Assembly: GCF_030824335.1 (NCBI RefSeq)
Contig: NZ_JAVBXX010000017.1
Span: 1 to 64,000 of the forward strand
Direction: 5' to 3'
Origin: Azonexus sp.
Lineage (GTDB): Bacteria > Pseudomonadota > Gammaproteobacteria > Burkholderiales > Rhodocyclaceae
Length of the DNA: 64,000 nt
The notes beneath the pieces are model-generated. The model searched no databases. It worked only from the letters and a program-made list of their open reading frames with translations, and was not told the DNA's origin. How positions within the stretch are numbered: position 1 is the first letter of the stretch; every line of letters begins with the position of its first letter. The translations under genes and the position numbers were made by a program. Positions 37,136 to 45,083 of this stretch are shown one piece after another.

Positions 37136-39241
37136 ATGAACTTAAGCAAAGTATCGATCCGCAATTTTCGACGCCTAGAAAATGTCGCAATCGACATTGA
37201 AGACAAAGAAACTATCTTTGTTGGGCCGAACAATAGCGGCAAAACCACTGCAACGGCAGTTTTTCGCTGCTTCCTCGGCGGGCGTGATTTCGCTATTCAT
37301 GACTTCTCGGTGGCCCGCTCAGCAGATTTCGAACGATTTGCTGCATCGGGCAACGCGCTCGACTTACCGGAGATCAGTCTCGATCTGTGGTTTACGATCG
37401 ATCCTGAGTCGATCGCTTTTGGGCGCGTATTTACTTTGCTACCGAAGCTTTCAGACTACACCAAGGTTGGATTTCGGCTTTCTTACGGCATCGAAGATCC
37501 AAAAAAGCTTCACGAGCAATATCTTGCTGCTTACCCTGTTGGCGAAAATGGAAAGCGCGCAAAGACGCTCCTCCAGTATCTTGCCGCAGACAGCAATCTT
37601 GGCCGCCATTCGGTCGTCAGGTACGCGTCACTTGAGGAAAATGCGGCCGAAGGCGCTGAGATCGAAGTGATTCCAACCCCATTGGAGCCAAATGAGGGGA
37701 AGCGACTGGTCAAGCACCTGATTCGAGTCGAATTTATTGACGCGCAGCGTAATATCAACGATGACGATAACAGTCGGAGTAACCGGCTATCCACTGCCTT
37801 TGCCTCCTACTACCGAAAGAATCTCGAACAGGCTGAATACGCTGTAGAGGCCCACAAAGTCATTGATGAAAATAACAGGCAACTCACTGAGCATTACCAG
37901 GTTCAGTTCAAGCCTCTTTTCGACCTGATCAAAGGACTAGGTGTCCCATCCGTCAATGATCGCGAGCTTCGCATAGTGTCGTCGCTTAGCCCAGAAACTG
38001 CGCTGCGCGGTAGCACCGATCTTCTTTATGTCGATCCCGGTCGGGAGCACGAGTTGCCAGAACTCTATAACGGTCTTGGCTTCAAGAATCTTATCTTCAT
38101 GGCAATTCAGGCAAGGCACTTCCACTCACAGTGGTTGTTGACGGCCGAAAACCGGCCATTGTGCCTGCTCATTTTTATTGAGGAGCCGGAAGTTCATCTT
38201 CACGCGCAGGTTCAACAAACCTTCATTGCCAATATATGGGAGGTGATCAATCAATCTGCCAAGGCTGCTCAACTACCACATATGGTGCCGCAGCTGTTGG
38301 TGACGACTCATTCCTCACATGTGCTTGATGCAGTCGATTTTGAAAAGGTTCGCTATTTTCAGCGCTGCCATCTGATCAACGAGGCATCCAATGGCGGTAT
38401 CCGCAATGCGTCCGATGTTAAGAGCTTGCGCGCCTTTCAGCCTGAAGCCGATGTGCTCGACGATGTCCCTATTTCGCCTGCGGACTCGCTCGCCTTCCTG
38501 AAGCGATACCTTCGCCTCACGCATTGTGATCTTTTCTTTGCCGACGGGGCCGTTTTAGTCGAAGGGGCCGTTGAAAAACTGCTGATGCCTTCAATGATTG
38601 AGAAGTCGGCAAACCGCTTGAGTTCGACCTATCTCACGGTTCTTGAGGTTGGTGGTGCATATGCGCATCGCTTCGACGGACTGCTTGCGTTCCTTCGCAT
38701 CCCGTATCTTGTCATCACTGACATAGATTCCGTCGAGCCTACTGGATACCCAAGTACATGCCGCGCGGACGTTCCTGGTGCGCGCACTTCGAACGCGTCA
38801 CTGAAGAAACTCTGTGGCAAAAATACTGTGAGTGACCTGGTGACAATGTTGGCGACTGAGAAAGTCGATAATGCCAAAGACCGGTGCGTTGCCTTTCAAA
38901 CGGATGTCCTGGTAGAGGAAGGTGGCGTCCAAGTCATGATGCGCCCGCGCACGCTTGAGGAAGCAATCGCTTACGAGAACTTTTCGCTTCTGCGGTCGGG
39001 AGATATATCGATCGGTACCGCAATCCCAGACACCCTGCCGGAAGCCTATCAGCAGATATATGACCGAATTCGCTCTGACAATTTCAAGAAGACAGCCTTT
39101 GCAATGAGTCTTCTCGCCGGAAAACAGACTTGGTCTGTGCCGACCTATATTTCCGAGGGCCTTGGCTGGCTAGAGACACGATTTTGCGGTCCCGCTCCCG
39201 GCGTTGGTGTTCCGGGAACGACTAGCGAGGCTTCAGCATGA
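37136..39241 (+). CDS. OLD-family ATP-dependent endonuclease (Gabija GajA-like)
   Basis: A 701-residue protein. The N-terminal SMC/ABC-like ATPase has Walker A GPNNSGKTT (about 30-38), the signature/Walker B LIFIEEPEVHLHAQ (about 343-356) and H-loop VTTHSSH (about 390). The C-terminal TOPRIM nuclease has Glu in VLVEGAVEKLL (about 472) and the DxD in ITDIDSVEP (about 526). ATG 37136 follows GGGGTGGGG. It overlaps the helicase gene by ATGA. OLD plus UvrD-like gene pairs define the Gabija anti-phage system (GajA nicks or cuts phage DNA when nucleotides are depleted). At about 700 residues it is longer than the best-studied GajA of roughly 580. Confidence 0.85.
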   Translation: MNLSKVSIRNFRRLENVAIDIEDKETIFVGPNNSGKTTATAVFRCFLGGRDFAIHDFSVARSADFERFAASGNALDLPEISLDLWFTIDPESIAFGRVFTLLPKLSDYTKVGFRLSYGIEDPKKLHEQYLAAYPVGENGKRAKTLLQYLAADSNLGRHSVVRYASLEENAAEGAEIEVIPTPLEPNEGKRLVKHLIRVEFIDAQRNINDDDNSRSNRLSTAFASYYRKNLEQAEYAVEAHKVIDENNRQLTEHYQVQFKPLFDLIKGLGVPSVNDRELRIVSSLSPETALRGSTDLLYVDPGREHELPELYNGLGFKNLIFMAIQARHFHSQWLLTAENRPLCLLIFIEEPEVHLHAQVQQTFIANIWEVINQSAKAAQLPHMVPQLLVTTHSSHVLDAVDFEKVRYFQRCHLINEASNGGIRNASDVKSLRAFQPEADVLDDVPISPADSLAFLKRYLRLTHCDLFFADGAVLVEGAVEKLLMPSMIEKSANRLSSTYLTVLEVGGAYAHRFDGLLAFLRIPYLVITDIDSVEPTGYPSTCRADVPGARTSNASLKKLCGKNTVSDLVTMLATEKVDNAKDRCVAFQTDVLVEEGGVQVMMRPRTLEEAIAYENFSLLRSGDISIGTAIPDTLPEAYQQIYDRIRSDNFKKTAFAMSLLAGKQTWSVPTYISEGLGWLETRFCGPAPGVGVPGTTSEASA

Positions 39242-41073
39242 TTGAGAAAGTCGAAACAGTGGCTGATGTACTTGTTCGTGCAAGCTTGGACAAGCATCAG
39301 AGCTTCGCTCTTATTGCCGGTGCGGGTTCAGGGAAGACCAGTTCTCTCGTGGAGGCCTTGGAGCGGATTCGCGAGCGAGAAGGGCATTGGCTTCGGCAAA
39401 ATGGGCAGCGCGTTGCCTGTATTACCTTCACCAACCGTGCTGTTGAAGTAATCAAGGCACGTCTCGGGTTCGACGATCTATATCAAGTGTCGACGCTGCA
39501 TAGTTTTTTGTGGGGTCAAATCGGCTGCTTCCAGTTCGATATCCGAGAAGCTCTGCGCTTATGTCGCTTGCCAATGCTGATTGCCAAGGAGCAGGCTAAA
39601 GATAACGGAGGCAACAGCAGGGCAGCGACTGAAGCTAGGGCCAAGGCAAAACGGTTCGAGCAAGACCTTGAGGTGCTCGATACGGTAGAGCACTTCGAGT
39701 ATAGCGATGCCCCAGTCGGCGATTATCAGAACGGCCAGCTCGCTCACGACGATATCATCGAGATTGCGACCTATCTGTTTGAAGCGAACGAGACCTTCAG
39801 GCGAATCACTGGTCTGCGGTTCCCCTATATCTTTGTAGATGAAGCTCAGGATACGTTTGAGGGGATCGTTGCTGGCCTTAACCTCGTCTGTGCCGCTGAA
39901 GGGCTTCCGATCATCGGCTACTTCGGTGACCCGTGGCAGCAAATCTATGACCGCAGTGCCGGTTCCTTCGCTCCACCAGCGAATGGCATAACGATCTCAA
40001 AGACCGAGAATTTTCGGTGCTCCGAAAGCGTCATTCGGCTACTTAATGCATTTCGTGATGACGTAAAGCAGTATGCGGCGGGCGAAAGCAAGGGACGAGA
40101 AGGGAGCGTTATATTTCGTCTTGTAAAGGCGGAAAAGCCGGAGATGCAACGTAATCGATACTCTGAGGAGCAGATAACGCGGGCGCTGGGGAAAATGGAC
40201 GCTGCACTTATTGATTGGGGCTGGAATGAACGCGATGACGTCATCCGGTTGTTTCTAGTCCGCCAAATGATCGCAAGGCGGATGGGGTTTTCCAAACTAA
40301 ATAGGCTATTTAATGGGCCTTATGCATCGTCGCGGACCGAGGATGCTTTTGAGGCTGGTGAGCATTTCTTGCTCATGCCGCTGACTACAACTATTTATCC
40401 ATTGGTAGCAGCTCACAAAACTGAGGACAGCCGCCAGATCATCGACCTCTTGCGGCGTGACAGTCCAGCATTCGCCGTCGACGGCATGAATGCAACCAAA
40501 ACACTCAAAGCCATGATCGATACCTCCCGTTCGCTGGTCGGTCAGCTGGACATGCGCTGGACGTCAGGCACAGTCAAAGACGTGCTGCAGTTTTGTGTCG
40601 ACAAGCAGATCATTCGTGCATCGGAGAAGTTGCGCGAGCATCTTGAGCGTGTGCCACGTACTGAGGAATACGATGAATCAATCCATAGCCTGGATAAGGG
40701 AGATTGGCTTGCCGATGCGTTCTTCAGTATGGATACGACAGAAATTCCTCCCTATACCTCGTTCATCTCAAAAAACACGGCGTACAGTACTCAACACGGC
40801 GTCAAAGGTGAGGAATATCCTAAGGTGATGGTGGTTTATGACGACATCGAGGCAAATTGGAGCAACTACAGCTTCTGCAAGATACTGACGCCGGAAACTG
40901 CGGGAGAGCCAACGGACGGGCAGCGGGCGCGGAGCCGAAAGTTGGCCTATGTTTCCTTTTCAAGGGCACTAGAAGACCTTCGCGTATTGTTTTTTACACC
41001 AGATCCAGAGGCCGCACGGCAGGAATTGATTGCCAAGAAATTACTTGAGCCAGACCAGATTGAGTTAGCGTGA
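39238..41073 (+). CDS. UvrD/Rep-like superfamily 1 helicase (Gabija GajB-like)
   Basis: A 611-residue protein with motif I IAGAGSGKTSS (about 27-37), motif Ia ITFTNRAVEVIK, motif II YIFVDEAQD (about 196-204), motif III GDPWQQIYD (about 230), motif IV NFRCS (about 258), motif V HGVKGEEYPKVMV (about 519) and motif VI LAYVSFSRALEDL (about 568). All SF1A motifs are present. It overlaps the OLD nuclease gene by 4 nt, so the two are made together. In Gabija GajB is thought to sense DNA ends and activate GajA. Base composition is less GC-rich than flanking genes, suggesting horizontal gain. Confidence 0.85.
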   Translation: MIEKVETVADVLVRASLDKHQSFALIAGAGSGKTSSLVEALERIREREGHWLRQNGQRVACITFTNRAVEVIKARLGFDDLYQVSTLHSFLWGQIGCFQFDIREALRLCRLPMLIAKEQAKDNGGNSRAATEARAKAKRFEQDLEVLDTVEHFEYSDAPVGDYQNGQLAHDDIIEIATYLFEANETFRRITGLRFPYIFVDEAQDTFEGIVAGLNLVCAAEGLPIIGYFGDPWQQIYDRSAGSFAPPANGITISKTENFRCSESVIRLLNAFRDDVKQYAAGESKGREGSVIFRLVKAEKPEMQRNRYSEEQITRALGKMDAALIDWGWNERDDVIRLFLVRQMIARRMGFSKLNRLFNGPYASSRTEDAFEAGEHFLLMPLTTTIYPLVAAHKTEDSRQIIDLLRRDSPAFAVDGMNATKTLKAMIDTSRSLVGQLDMRWTSGTVKDVLQFCVDKQIIRASEKLREHLERVPRTEEYDESIHSLDKGDWLADAFFSMDTTEIPPYTSFISKNTAYSTQHGVKGEEYPKVMVVYDDIEANWSNYSFCKILTPETAGEPTDGQRARSRKLAYVSFSRALEDLRVLFFTPDPEAARQELIAKKLLEPDQIELA

Positions 41074-41292
41074 TAGCCAAATTGCCTCAACGAATGCCCG
41101 CTTAGGAGGCGGATTCGGTCGTTCGTTTACAGCAATCTGACAGTCCGCAACGGCCGAAATGTCGCCGCGCAGCATGCCACCAGAGTTCTGCTCGAATAGC
41201 TCAGTAAACTGAAACTTGGTTGGCTTGCCTGGAAAACTTAAAAGCACGAAATCACTGCTTTCTGCTGCTCTTGGATGTGATGAAGTCTCCAA
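41065..41292 (-). CDS. Possible small hypothetical protein opposite the helicase end
   Basis: An open frame of 75 codons from TTG 41292, overlapping the helicase gene end by 9 bp in opposite direction. It covers most of the 325-bp gap between the helicase and the arsR gene. The peptide (with QFTELFEQNSGGMLRGDIS, PNPPPKRAFVEAIW) is not recognised and could be the tail of a lost gene. The rest of the gap, to 41361, shows nothing clear. Confidence 0.25.
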   Translation of the reverse strand: METSSHPRAAESSDFVLLSFPGKPTKFQFTELFEQNSGGMLRGDISAVADCQIAVNERPNPPPKRAFVEAIWLSR

Positions 41293-41361
41293 AACCCTTG
41301 TAGCACAGAGGTTAGCTATCTCACCTTAAGCTGCGGGCGAGAATGTCGTCCAAAATTCCAC

Positions 41362-41400
41362 TTGACTACATCATATCGATATAACTAATATCATCGATAT
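41362..41400 (+). promoter_or_regulatory. Promoter and dyad operator of the arsR-led operon (leaderless start)
   Basis: TTGACT (41362-41367), 18 bp, then TAATAT (41386-41391) place the transcription start at about 41397-41399, the A of the ATG itself. Arms ATATCGAT (41373-41380) and ATCGATAT (41393-41400) form an inverted repeat spanning the -10 box and the start codon. That suits autorepression by the ArsR protein. No Shine-Dalgarno sequence exists upstream. Confidence 0.7.
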
Positions 41401-41710
41401 GAAATCCGACTACCGCCAAACCATCCCCCCGCAGTGGGCCGTCATGTCCAAGATTTTCGTTGCCCTGGGCGACGAGCATCGGCAGCGCATCTTGCTGTTG
41501 TTCGAGCCGGGCGAGCGGCTGAATGTCGGGCAGATTGCCGAAGTTTCGACGCTGGCGCGGTCGACCGTGTCGCATCACCTGAAAGTTCTTCATGAGTCTG
41601 GCGTGCTGGCCTCGGAGAAGATCGGCAAGGAGGTGTGGTTCTGGATCGACCGGCAGGCGCTGGAAACCACCTTTACCAATGTCCTCGATTACGTTCGGGA
41701 GTTCACCTGA
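41399..41710 (+). CDS. ArsR-family winged-helix regulator without metal-site cysteines
   Basis: A 103-residue protein with the ArsR HTH (LNVGQIAEVSTLARSTVSHHLKVLHESGVL) and wing. It contains no cysteine and lacks the ELCVCDL metal motif, so it probably senses something other than arsenite or a soft metal. It is translated from an apparently leaderless mRNA. TGATG overlap with the next gene makes it the first cistron of a lipid-related operon it likely controls (inference). Confidence 0.9.
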   Translation: MKSDYRQTIPPQWAVMSKIFVALGDEHRQRILLLFEPGERLNVGQIAEVSTLARSTVSHHLKVLHESGVLASEKIGKEVWFWIDRQALETTFTNVLDYVREFT

Positions 41711-43851
41711 TGCGTGCCTTGTTGCGTCCATTTTTGCGAGTGATTGTCCGCTTGCTGTTCCGCGTCGATGTGCAGTTTCGCCAGGCCAATTTTTCCCAGC
41801 CCAAACTGTTGATCGTCGCCAATCACGAATCCTTTCTTGATGGTTTGTTGCTCGGTTTGTTCCTGCCGGTCGATCCGGTTTTCGTCGTGCATACCGGGAT
41901 CGTGCAGCAGTGGGTGTTTCGGCTGCTGTTGTCGCAGGTCGATTATCTGGCGGTCGATCCGACCAGTCCGATGGCGATGAAGAAGGTCATCCGGCTGATC
42001 GAGGCCGGGCGGCCGGTGGTGATTTTTCCGGAAGGCCGGATCACCCAGACGGGTTCGTTGATGAAGGTGTACGACGGCCCCGCCTTCGTCGCCGCGAAGA
42101 CCGGCGCGACGGTGATCCCGGTGCGCGTCGATGGCGCTTCGCGTTCTTACTTCTCGCGGGTGTCGGGTAAATATCCGAAGGAAATTTTCCCGAAAATCCG
42201 CCTGACCGTACTGCCGGAAGCGCATTTTCCGATGCCGGTGGCGTCGACCGCAAAATTGCGTCGACGCATGGCTGGCGTGCAGATGCGCAAGCTGATGCAG
42301 GCAATGATTTTTGCCTCACGGCCGGCGCAGACGCTGTACGGCGCGCTGTGCGATGCCGCGGTGCTGTTTGGTCGGGGGCGCTTGTTGCTGGAGGACGTCA
42401 AGCAGATCGAGTATTCGTACAACGATCTGCTCAAGATGGCGTTGATCCTGACGCGGCAGATCGAACGCGTGTCGCGGCCGGGCGAGAAAGTCGGGCTGTT
42501 GCTACCCAATCTGGTGCCGACAATTGGCCTGATTTTCGGGTTGACCGCAAGAAAACGCGTGCCGGCCATGCTCAACTACACCGCCGGCACCGACGCGATG
42601 CAGGCTGCCTGTACGGCCGCCGAGGTGAAGACGGTGCTTACCTCGCGCGCCTTTGTCGAACAGGCCAAGCTCGGCGACAAGCTGGCCGGCTTGCAGGGCA
42701 TCGACTTGCTCTATCTGGAAGACATTCGGGACCGCATCAGTTTCGCCGACAAACTTTGGCTGGTGCTGTGGGCGCTGCGTTTTCCGCGTGCCTTCGAATT
42801 ACGTACCTCACCGGAAGATGCGGCGGTGGTGCTGTTCACCTCCGGTTCCGAGGGCAAGCCGAAAGGTGTCGTGCTACCGCACCGGGCGATCCTTGCCAAC
42901 ATCGCGCAGATTCGCGCAGTGATCGATTTCTCGGTCGATGACAAGGTGCTCAACGCGCTGCCGATCTTCCACAGCTTCGGCCTGACCGCCGGCGCGCTGC
43001 TGCCGGTGTTGACCGGCGCCAACCTCTTTCTCTACCCGTCGCCGCTGCATTACCGGGTGATCCCGGAAATCGCCTACGACCGGGGCTGCACCGTGCTCTT
43101 CGGCACGTCGACTTTCCTGGGGAATTACGCCAAGTTCGCCAATCCCTATGATTTCTACCGCCTGCGCTACGTTGTCGCCGGTGCCGAGAAGCTTTCTGAT
43201 GCGGTGCGCAGTCTGTGGTTCGAGAAATTCGGCGTGCGCATCTTCGAAGGCTACGGCGCCACCGAAACGGCGCCCGTTCTTGCGGTCAACACGCCGATGG
43301 CCTACAAAACCGGCACCGTCGGCAACCTGCTGCCGGGCATCGAATACAAGCTGGTGCCGGTGCCGGGCATCGCCAAGGGCGGCATCCTGCATGTCCGTGG
43401 CCCCAATGTGATGGCCGGCTACCTCAAGGTCGATCAGCCGGGTGTCTTGCAACCGCCAGCCTCGGCCGTCGGCGATGGCTGGTATGAAACCGGCGACGTG
43501 GTCGACATCGACGACGAGGGGTTCGTGAAAATCGTCGGCCGGGTCAAGCGCTTCGCCAAAATCGCCGGCGAAATGATCAGTCTGGAAATCGTCGAAAAAC
43601 TCGCCGTCGCCGCCTCGCCGGACAAGCAGCACGCAGCGTCTAGCCAGCCGGACGAAAGCAAGGGCGAGGCGCTGGTGCTGTTCACCACCGACCCGGCACT
43701 GAGCCGCGAGATGCTGGCGGCCAAAGCGCGTGAACTCGGTCTGCCGGAACTGGCCGTGCCGCGGAAGATCCAGGTGGTCGAAGCGCTGCCGTTGCTCGGC
43801 ACGGGCAAGATCGATTACGTGACGCTGAAACAGATGGCGGAGGCCGCATGA
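41710..43851 (+). CDS. Bifunctional acyltransferase / acyl-ACP synthetase (Aas-like)
   Basis: A 713-residue protein. The N-terminal PlsC-type acyltransferase (about 1-195) has NHESFLD (NHx4D) and FPEGRIT. The C-terminal AMP-binding acyl-activating domain (about 230-713) has LFTSGSEGKPKGV, GYGATETAP and WYETGDVVDIDDEGF. E. coli Aas has the same layout and re-acylates 2-acyl-lysophosphatidylethanolamine after flipping by LplT. Start ATG 41710 overlaps the arsR stop; the next gene starts inside its stop (ATGA). The LplT-like gene two genes downstream supports this role. Confidence 0.85.
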   Translation: MRALLRPFLRVIVRLLFRVDVQFRQANFSQPKLLIVANHESFLDGLLLGLFLPVDPVFVVHTGIVQQWVFRLLLSQVDYLAVDPTSPMAMKKVIRLIEAGRPVVIFPEGRITQTGSLMKVYDGPAFVAAKTGATVIPVRVDGASRSYFSRVSGKYPKEIFPKIRLTVLPEAHFPMPVASTAKLRRRMAGVQMRKLMQAMIFASRPAQTLYGALCDAAVLFGRGRLLLEDVKQIEYSYNDLLKMALILTRQIERVSRPGEKVGLLLPNLVPTIGLIFGLTARKRVPAMLNYTAGTDAMQAACTAAEVKTVLTSRAFVEQAKLGDKLAGLQGIDLLYLEDIRDRISFADKLWLVLWALRFPRAFELRTSPEDAAVVLFTSGSEGKPKGVVLPHRAILANIAQIRAVIDFSVDDKVLNALPIFHSFGLTAGALLPVLTGANLFLYPSPLHYRVIPEIAYDRGCTVLFGTSTFLGNYAKFANPYDFYRLRYVVAGAEKLSDAVRSLWFEKFGVRIFEGYGATETAPVLAVNTPMAYKTGTVGNLLPGIEYKLVPVPGIAKGGILHVRGPNVMAGYLKVDQPGVLQPPASAVGDGWYETGDVVDIDDEGFVKIVGRVKRFAKIAGEMISLEIVEKLAVAASPDKQHAASSQPDESKGEALVLFTTDPALSREMLAAKARELGLPELAVPRKIQVVEALPLLGTGKIDYVTLKQMAEAA

Positions 43852-45083
43852 TGACTTTCAATGCGCAACGCCGCCGCCTGCTCGGCTTTCTTGCCGGCGG
43901 CACCGCCCTGACTGCCGCCGGGGTCAGTCTGGCCAAGCCGGTTGTCGTCAATCCCTGCCGCGCAGCCATCCCGGTGCGGCTGCTCGATAGCCCTTGGCTC
44001 AAGCAGGCCTGGGCCGGCATCGATCCGGCCGGGCTGTGGGATTGCCACGTCCATCTGGCCGGGTTGGGCGATGGTGGTAGCGGTATCGAGATCGGGCCGC
44101 AACTGTCGTCGCCGCTACAGCCGGTGCATTACGCGCAGCGCCTGTTCTACATGAACGCCGGTTGCGCCCACGACGCGGCGGGGGCAGTCGATGCTGCCTA
44201 CGTCGCGCGCCTGCTCAATCTGTGCGACGCGATGCCCGAGGGCTTCAAGGTCATGCTCTTTGCCTTCGAGCGTTTTCACGACACGGCCGGCCACGCCCAC
44301 CCCGAGCATTCGGCGTTCTACGTGCCGAACGCCTGGGCAGAGAAACTGGCGCGGGAATTCCCGGCGCGCTTCGAGTGGGTCGCCTCGCTACATCCTTATC
44401 ACGCTACTGCGGTCGACGACCTGAAACAGGCAATTTCCAGCGGCGCCCGCGCCGTCAAATGGTTGCCGGCAGCGCAGGGCATGGACCCGGCGTCGGCAAA
44501 ATGCGATGCCTTCTACCGCGTCCTCGCCGAATCCGGGACGCCGCTGATCGTCCATTGTGGCGAGGAGAAGGCAGTCAAGGGCAGCGACACGCAGGTCTTC
44601 GGCAATCCATTGCGCCTGCGCCGGGCGCTCGATCTTGGCGTCAAGGTCGTGGTCGCCCATTGCGCAACGATGGGTAACGATGTCGACGACGATGGCAAGG
44701 TGCGTCGCAGTTTCGACCTTTTTCTCAAGGCGATGGCTGAACCGCGCGCCAAGGGGTTGCTCCATGGCGATGTCTCGGCGATCACGCTGCGCAATCGCCA
44801 GCCGACAGTGATTCGCACGCTGCTCGAGCGGGAAGATTTGCACGAGCGCCTGCTGCACGGCTCCGATTACCCGCTGCCCGGCGTACTGCCGCTGATTTCA
44901 TCGGCGACGCTGGCGCGGGCCGGGTTGCTACCGAAGGACGCGGTTGGTGATCTCGATACATTGCGCGAGCACAACCCGTTACTTTTCGATTTCGTTCTCA
45001 AGCGCCTGCTCAACTGGCAGGGCCATTCCTTCTCGCCGGCGGTGTTCAATACCCGGCGCATTTTTACGGTCGACCAGTCATGA
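43848..45083 (+). CDS. Exported amidohydrolase-family protein
   Basis: A 411-residue protein with an N-terminal twin-arginine-like signal (QRRRLLGFLAGGTALTAAG). A TIM-barrel metal hydrolase follows: DCHVH (metal site 1), LHPYH, KWLPAAQ, VHCGE, VAHCATMG and HGSDYPLPG (late Asp). This fits the amidohydrolase-2 group. Substrate unknown. It is locked between the Aas-like and LplT-PlsC genes by ATGA overlaps on both sides, so it probably acts on an envelope lipid or on a product of that pathway (inference). Confidence 0.8.
   Translation: MMTFNAQRRRLLGFLAGGTALTAAGVSLAKPVVVNPCRAAIPVRLLDSPWLKQAWAGIDPAGLWDCHVHLAGLGDGGSGIEIGPQLSSPLQPVHYAQRLFYMNAGCAHDAAGAVDAAYVARLLNLCDAMPEGFKVMLFAFERFHDTAGHAHPEHSAFYVPNAWAEKLAREFPARFEWVASLHPYHATAVDDLKQAISSGARAVKWLPAAQGMDPASAKCDAFYRVLAESGTPLIVHCGEEKAVKGSDTQVFGNPLRLRRALDLGVKVVVAHCATMGNDVDDDGKVRRSFDLFLKAMAEPRAKGLLHGDVSAITLRNRQPTVIRTLLEREDLHERLLHGSDYPLPGVLPLISSATLARAGLLPKDAVGDLDTLREHNPLLFDFVLKRLLNWQGHSFSPAVFNTRRIFTVDQS

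Noticed and set aside
37095..41344. GCGAGAAT found on both sides of the defence island (37095-37102 and 41337-41344) as possible insertion-site duplication
   Set aside because: Eight bases in two gaps of a few hundred bases is not convincing, the positions do not mark clean gene edges, and no integrase, tRNA or IS is nearby.
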